Source: Ruegeria sp. HKCCD7303 (GTDB lineage: Bacteria; Pseudomonadota; Alphaproteobacteria; Rhodobacterales; Rhodobacteraceae). Taken from it: a DNA stretch of 64,000 nucleotides. Shown here piece after piece: positions 60,103-64,000 of the stretch (position 1 is its first letter; each line of letters begins with the position of its first letter). A model generated the notes under the pieces. It saw only the letters and a program-made list of their open reading frames with translations, did not search any database and was not told where the DNA came from. The DNA is taken from NCBI RefSeq assembly GCF_013111185.1, contig NZ_WVRE01000002.1, positions 868,001-932,000 on the forward strand, given 5' to 3'. The position numbers and the translations under genes are program-made.

Positions 60103-61122
60103 TTAGTTACAGGGCGCAGGGCCGTTTTCGACGCCCTGGCAAAGGTCTTCCAGCGGGATCCAGCCCGCGTCGACCACAACGGTCAGGTTGTCCTTGGTGA
60201 TCGGCACAGGCGCCAGGAAGACCGAGTTCATCTCGGTGCCACCGGGCGAGGTCCAGCTGATCGCGCCTTCGACATCCGCAGGGCTTGTTCCGCTGCTCAA
60301 CGCAACCGCGATTTCACCGGCAGCTTTGCCTAGCTCACGTGCGTCTTTCCAAACCGAGACGGTCTGCGTGCCCTTGGCAACACGGTTCAGCGCCGCGTGG
60401 TCACCATCCTGGCCCGAGACCGGAATACCGTCCATGCCTTGCGCGGTCAGAGCAGCAACAACGCCACCAGCAGTACCGTCATTCGAGGCGACCACGGCAT
60501 CAACGTTGTTTTCGTTCGCTGTCAGGATCTGCTCCATGTTGCGCTGCGCGTTCGCAGGCAGCCAGCCGTCAGTATAAGCCTCACCCACAATCACGATGTC
60601 ACCACTGTCAACGGCGCCCTGGATGATCTCTTGCTGACCACCACGCAGGAAATCCGCGTTCGGGTCGGTGGGCGAACCCTTGATCATCACGTAATTACCC
60701 TTGGGCATCGCGTCGAATACAGCGCGCGCTTGCATCCGGCCAACTTCTACGTTGTCAAAGGTCAGATAAAACGCCCGGTCATCTTCGATCAGGCGGTCAT
60801 ACGCGATAACTGGAATGCCCTCGTCAGCGGCTGCCTGAACCGCCGGACCAATGGCCTGAGAGTCTTGTGCCAGAATGATCAGTGCATCAACGCCCTGAGC
60901 AATCAGACTTTCAATGTCCGACAACTGCTTGGCCGAGGACGATTGCGCATCCGACGAAATGTATTCGGCTCCACCCGCCTCGAGCGCGGCTTTGATCGCG
61001 GCCTCGTCGGTCTTCCAACGCTCTTCCTGGAAATTCGACCAGCTGACGCCCACAACAGGTTCGGCAAAAGCGGCCGTACCCATCAACACCGCCACAGCGG
61101 AAGCGCTGAGAATTCTTTTCAT
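60103..61122 (-). CDS. xylF: D-xylose ABC transporter binding protein XylF
   Basis: Encodes 339 aa with a signal peptide ([20 protein letters not shown], cleaved near AFA-EP) that exports it to the periplasm. Family 4 sugar-binding fold: [80 protein letters not shown] and [10 protein letters not shown]. The C-terminus with two Cys ([15 protein letters not shown]) suggests a disulfide. First gene of the minus-strand xylF-xylH-xylG-xylA operon, divergent from the ROK regulator with an imperfect dyad between. Confidence 0.93.
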   Translation of the reverse strand: MKRILSASAVAVLMGTAAFAEPVVGVSWSNFQEERWKTDEAAIKAALEAGGAEYISSDAQSSSAKQLSDIESLIAQGVDALIILAQDSQAIGPAVQAAADEGIPVIAYDRLIEDDRAFYLTFDNVEVGRMQARAVFDAMPKGNYVMIKGSPTDPNADFLRGGQQEIIQGAVDSGDIVIVGEAYTDGWLPANAQRNMEQILTANENNVDAVVASNDGTAGGVVAALTAQGMDGIPVSGQDGDHAALNRVAKGTQTVSVWKDARELGKAAGEIAVALSSGTSPADVEGAISWTSPGGTEMNSVFLAPVPITKDNLTVVVDAGWIPLEDLCQGVENGPAPCN

Positions 61123-61183
61123 GATTTCCTCCCGGTTTCATTGAGCCATCGCTTCATGATTCGTGGCCCCGATAATTCTGAGT

Positions 61184-61218
61184 AGCATATTTATTTCAGT
61201 CGGTAAAATATTTATGCT
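61184..61218. promoter_or_regulatory. Putative XylR (ROK) operator between xylF and xylR
   Basis: AGCATATTTATTT (61184-61196) and AAATATTTATGCT (61206-61218) form an inverted repeat matching at 11 of 13 positions with a 9-nt spacer. It is AT-rich, 61 nt before xylF and 57 nt before xylR, so one site could serve both divergent promoters. Confidence 0.6.
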
Positions 61219-61275
61219 ATCGGTAACAGAAAAAACCGCCTAGGTTGAAACAGGGATTAGATTCGCGAGGGCAAG

Positions 61276-62493
61276 ATGCTGAAAAGCAAAGCTTCTTCAA
61301 ACGCCACGGACCAAAGAAACATCACCCGATTGCGGGTGCTGGAGCAGATTCGCGCAACCGAAGCCATCTCGCGAATTGACATCGCCACGGCGCTTGAAAC
61401 CAGTCCTGCAACAATCACATCTGCCACAGCAGACCTGCTGTCCGCCGGTCTTATCCAGGAAATTGAAGGGGAGTCGCAGTCAAAATCCACACGTCGTGGC
61501 AGGCCACGTGTGCTTTTGAAACTGCACGGCGGTTGTCACATGATTGCGGGTGTAAAGGTCGCGCGGCATCAGATCTCGGTCATCTTGGTGGATTTCGAAG
61601 GTACCGAAATCGCCTCTTATACCCATCCATTGGATGAGGCGCGTATGGCACCCGAAATCTTCACACAAACGATCCGCACTGCCCTTGACCTTGCCTGTGG
61701 CACTGCGAACCGGTCGCTGTCTGATCTGTCCGGCGTCTGTATCGGCATTGCGGGGTTGATCGACGCAGAAAAGAACTTTGTACATTGGTCGTCTTCTTTG
61801 ACAGAACGCAACGTAGACCTGAGCCCGCTCTTGTCCAAGGCGCTGCCCTGCCCCGCCTTTATCGAAAATGACGCCAATCTGGTGGCCAAGGCCGAGCAAT
61901 TGTTTGGGCTGGGAAAAGGGCTGAAAACATTTCTGGTTGTGACCATCGAACACGGCATCGGTTTGGGTATCGTCGTTGATGGCAAACTTTATCGCGGCGA
62001 GCGCGGATGCGGCGCGGAGTTCGGGCATTTGAAGGTTCAACTGGACGGCGCGCTGTGCCAGTGCGGACAGCGCGGATGTCTGGAAGCCTATGTCGGAGAA
62101 TACGCGTTGATCCGCGAAGCGACGATTGCCAGCCAGGCCACGGATCCTCGCACACTTACAGATATTCTTACGGCCGCAAATGCCGGCGATGCTCGGTCGA
62201 TTTCCGTACTGTCCCGGGCCGGTCAAATGTTTGGAATGGGGGTTTCGAACCTGATCAATTTGTTCGATCCGGAATGCATTATCCTGTCCGGCACAAGGGG
62301 CAGTTTTGAATATCTGCACTCGGAAGACGTAATGACGCGTATCAGAAACGGTGTCGTCAGCGTTGACGCACCCCTGCCCGCGATCAAAGTGAATCACTGG
62401 GGGGATTCAATGTGGGCAAAGGGGGCGGCTGCTTATGGAATCGAACAGGTCTCGATTCTGAAAGTCAGGGAATTGGCGGCACATGCGAACTAG
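61276..62493 (+). CDS. xylR: ROK family transcriptional repressor (XylR-like)
   Basis: Encodes 405 aa. An N-terminal winged HTH (about 15-75, with RIDIATALETSPATITSATADLLSAGLIQEI) is followed by a ROK sugar-kinase-like domain: VCIGIAGLIDAEK, PCPAFIENDANLVAKAEQLFGLG, the VTIEHGIGLGIVVDGKLYRG phosphate-loop region, and the zinc motif CQCGQRGCLEAYV. Divergent from xylF, so it is very likely the xylose-responsive repressor. Its 3' end overlaps the start of the next gene by 11 nt. Confidence 0.93.
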   Translation: MLKSKASSNATDQRNITRLRVLEQIRATEAISRIDIATALETSPATITSATADLLSAGLIQEIEGESQSKSTRRGRPRVLLKLHGGCHMIAGVKVARHQISVILVDFEGTEIASYTHPLDEARMAPEIFTQTIRTALDLACGTANRSLSDLSGVCIGIAGLIDAEKNFVHWSSSLTERNVDLSPLLSKALPCPAFIENDANLVAKAEQLFGLGKGLKTFLVVTIEHGIGLGIVVDGKLYRGERGCGAEFGHLKVQLDGALCQCGQRGCLEAYVGEYALIREATIASQATDPRTLTDILTAANAGDARSISVLSRAGQMFGMGVSNLINLFDPECIILSGTRGSFEYLHSEDVMTRIRNGVVSVDAPLPAIKVNHWGDSMWAKGAAAYGIEQVSILKVRELAAHAN

Positions 62494-63994
62494 TTTGGCT
62501 TTCCTGCTGACCACAGCAACAACCGTTGCGGCGGATGCGCCTTCCCCGCAGTTTTTTGGCGTTGACGTTCAACCCCATATCTATGACGGCGGGTGGGAAC
62601 ATTTTGTGGGCGGTGGGGTCGCTGTTTTCGACTGTAATGGCGACGACCGCCCCGAACTTTTTGCTGCCGGAGGTTCAAACCCAGCGCAGTTTTTTGTAAA
62701 CGTATCCGAGGAAGACATTCAGTTTCGGGCAGACACGCCCAGCGCTTTGTCCCTGACTGGTGTGACCGGCGCATATCCGCTGGATGTAGATGGCGACGGG
62801 TTGCTTGACCTGGCAGTTCTGCGCGTGGGTTCAGATCTGTTGCTGCGCGGCGGGCCGGATTGCGCGTTCGACCTTTTCAACTCGCTGAACTTCACTTCTG
62901 AGGATCATTGGACCACGGGTTTCTCTGCCACTTGGGAAAGCGGGCAAGCGCTGCCCACGCTGGCGTTTGGCACCTACGTTGACCGCAACAACCCCGATGG
63001 ACCATTTGAGACATGCGGGCCGACCTTGCTGTACCGACCGCATGACAGCTCATATGGCGCCCCTGTTCATCTGGAACCGGGGCACTGTTCCCTCTCAATT
63101 CTGTTTTCCGACTGGGCGCGGTCGGGGCGTGCGGATCTGCGTGTCAGCAACGACCGTCACTACTATGTGCGCAACGGGCAAGAGCAACTTTGGGCGATGG
63201 AGGACACCCCACGGCTTTATGGGCACGCAGACGGATGGCTGCCTTATTCGATCTGGGGCATGGGCATCGCCTCGCGCGATTTGACCGGCGACGGGTTTCC
63301 AGACGTCTACCTGACCTCGATGGGGGATCAAAAATTCCAGACATTCGATCCGTCGACTAAGGGGCCAACATGGCGGGACGCAACCTATGATCGGGGGACG
63401 ACAGCACATAGGCCACACACAGGTGGTGATGGTCGTCCTTCAACCGGCTGGCACGCCCAATTCGGTGACGTTAATAATGACGGGCGGGACGATATTTTTG
63501 TCGCTAAGGGCAATGTCGAACAGATGCCAGACGCCGCTCAAACCGATCCAAACAACCTACTGATACAAAACGACAATGGGCAATTTGTCGAAACAGCAGA
63601 ACAAGCGGGCGTGGCTTCTATGGCAAAGTCCCGCGGCGGGGCCTTGGCCGATCTGAACGGGGATGGCTGGCTGGACATGGTGGTCGTCAATCGCGGTTCA
63701 TCACTGGAGGTTTTTCAGAACAAGCCGCAAAATGGCAACTGGTTGATGGTGGATGTGGGTCAAGCACAACCCAACCGCTTGGCCATCGGCAGTTTTATCG
63801 AGGTCAAAACGGACGCCGGAGTGCAGACCCGGGAAGTCACAGTTGGCGGCGGTCATGCCAGTGGCATTGCTGGATTTCACCACTTTGGTCTGGGCGATGC
63901 GGAAAGCTTACAGATCAGGGTGATCTGGCCCGATGGCAAAGCAAGTGATTGGCGGACCGCCAACCCCAATCAGGTGATACGCCTTAGCCGCTGA
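62483..63994 (+). CDS. CRTAC1-like secreted protein (FG-GAP repeats, ASPIC/UnbV domain)
   Basis: Encodes 503 aa, starting inside the xylR 3' end. A signal peptide (MRTSLAFLLTTATTVAA, cleaved near VAA-DA) exports it. FG-GAP-type repeats with Asp-rich calcium loops run along the protein: VFDCNGDDRPELFAAGG, DVDGDGLLDLAVL, DLTGDGFPDVYLTS, DVNNDGRDDIFVAKG, DLNGDGWLDMVVVN. The C-terminus is an ASPIC/UnbV domain (LAIGSFIEVKTDAGVQTREVTVGGGHASG then HFGLGDAESLQIRVIWPDG). Resembles vertebrate CRTAC1. The role in bacteria is unknown; adjacency to xylR may be accidental or hint at polysaccharide use. Complete within the window. Confidence 0.88.
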   Translation: MRTSLAFLLTTATTVAADAPSPQFFGVDVQPHIYDGGWEHFVGGGVAVFDCNGDDRPELFAAGGSNPAQFFVNVSEEDIQFRADTPSALSLTGVTGAYPLDVDGDGLLDLAVLRVGSDLLLRGGPDCAFDLFNSLNFTSEDHWTTGFSATWESGQALPTLAFGTYVDRNNPDGPFETCGPTLLYRPHDSSYGAPVHLEPGHCSLSILFSDWARSGRADLRVSNDRHYYVRNGQEQLWAMEDTPRLYGHADGWLPYSIWGMGIASRDLTGDGFPDVYLTSMGDQKFQTFDPSTKGPTWRDATYDRGTTAHRPHTGGDGRPSTGWHAQFGDVNNDGRDDIFVAKGNVEQMPDAAQTDPNNLLIQNDNGQFVETAEQAGVASMAKSRGGALADLNGDGWLDMVVVNRGSSLEVFQNKPQNGNWLMVDVGQAQPNRLAIGSFIEVKTDAGVQTREVTVGGGHASGIAGFHHFGLGDAESLQIRVIWPDGKASDWRTANPNQVIRLSR

Positions 63995-64000
63995 CCGCTG

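Noticed and set aside
61480-62397. 305-aa minus-strand frame opposite xylR
   Set aside because: Antisense shadow of the ROK regulator, no motif or ribosome-binding site.
1-64000. CRISPR array, insertion sequence or prophage
   Set aside because: No regularly spaced repeats, transposase, integrase or phage structural genes were seen.

Overview
This is a 64 kb stretch of an alphaproteobacterial chromosome, most likely Rhodobacterales (Roseobacter group). That placement is inferred from the gene families and their neighbourhoods: MmcB, a DUF6324-type small protein, nrdR/rib/nusB clustering, dnaG-rpoD, a GlpSTPQUV-type glycerol transporter, a XylFGH transporter with a one-domain ATPase, and a tRNA-His with no encoded extra 5' G. 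It is a core-genome region carrying several accessory modules. No rRNA, CRISPR array, transposase, integrase or prophage gene was seen.

Layout. 1-4.3 kb: end of pyrG, a bacterioferritin, a PEP-mutase/isocitrate-lyase family enzyme, two tandem TerB proteins and a PhnD-like protein. 4.4-7.8 kb: a polar amino-acid ABC importer (ATPase, binding protein, two permeases), then tRNA-His. 8-10.5 kb: small genes, including GNAT, MmcB and an ArsR-SRPBCC pair with two operators, followed by a structured intergenic element. 10.6-19.7 kb: riboflavin/nrdR/nusB genes on the minus strand (nrdR-ribD ... ribE-ribBA-ribH-nusB), split by an opposite-strand capsule block (KpsS-like, OPX lipoprotein, KpsC-like). 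19.8-23 kb: YjbQ, a secreted protein, a DCC/DUF4166 pair and an AraC regulator. 23.2-29.2 kb: rpoD, dnaG, a small secreted protein and glutamate dehydrogenase. 29.5-32.3 kb: three Tad-type pseudopilin-like genes. 32.3-39.3 kb: pirin, TetR with a perfect operator, hom, glpX, recJ and two identical tRNA-Glu genes. 39.35-46.74 kb: a seven-gene V/A-type ATPase operon. 47-53 kb: a glycerol ABC transporter. 53-56.6 kb: BlaI/M56 regulators, MATE, VOC. 56.6-62.5 kb: the xylose module xylA-xylG-xylH-xylF with divergent ROK repressor xylR. 62.5-64 kb: a CRTAC1/ASPIC-UnbV secreted protein.

How they work together. Three ABC importers (amino acid, glycerol, xylose) supply carbon and nitrogen, and each has a strong hairpin 13-22 nt after its binding-protein gene. 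XylA converts imported xylose to xylulose; xylB is not in the window. GlpX and glutamate dehydrogenase sit in central metabolism. The most unusual module is the V/A-type ATPase. Its seven genes are almost all joined by 1-4 base overlaps. The order B-D-I-K-E-DUF2764-A is a circular permutation of the order known from Chlamydia and spirochaetes, and the operon ends 9 nt from a tRNA-Glu. This operon, the capsule block inside the rib genes, and several unassigned RNA-like structures are the items most worth following up.
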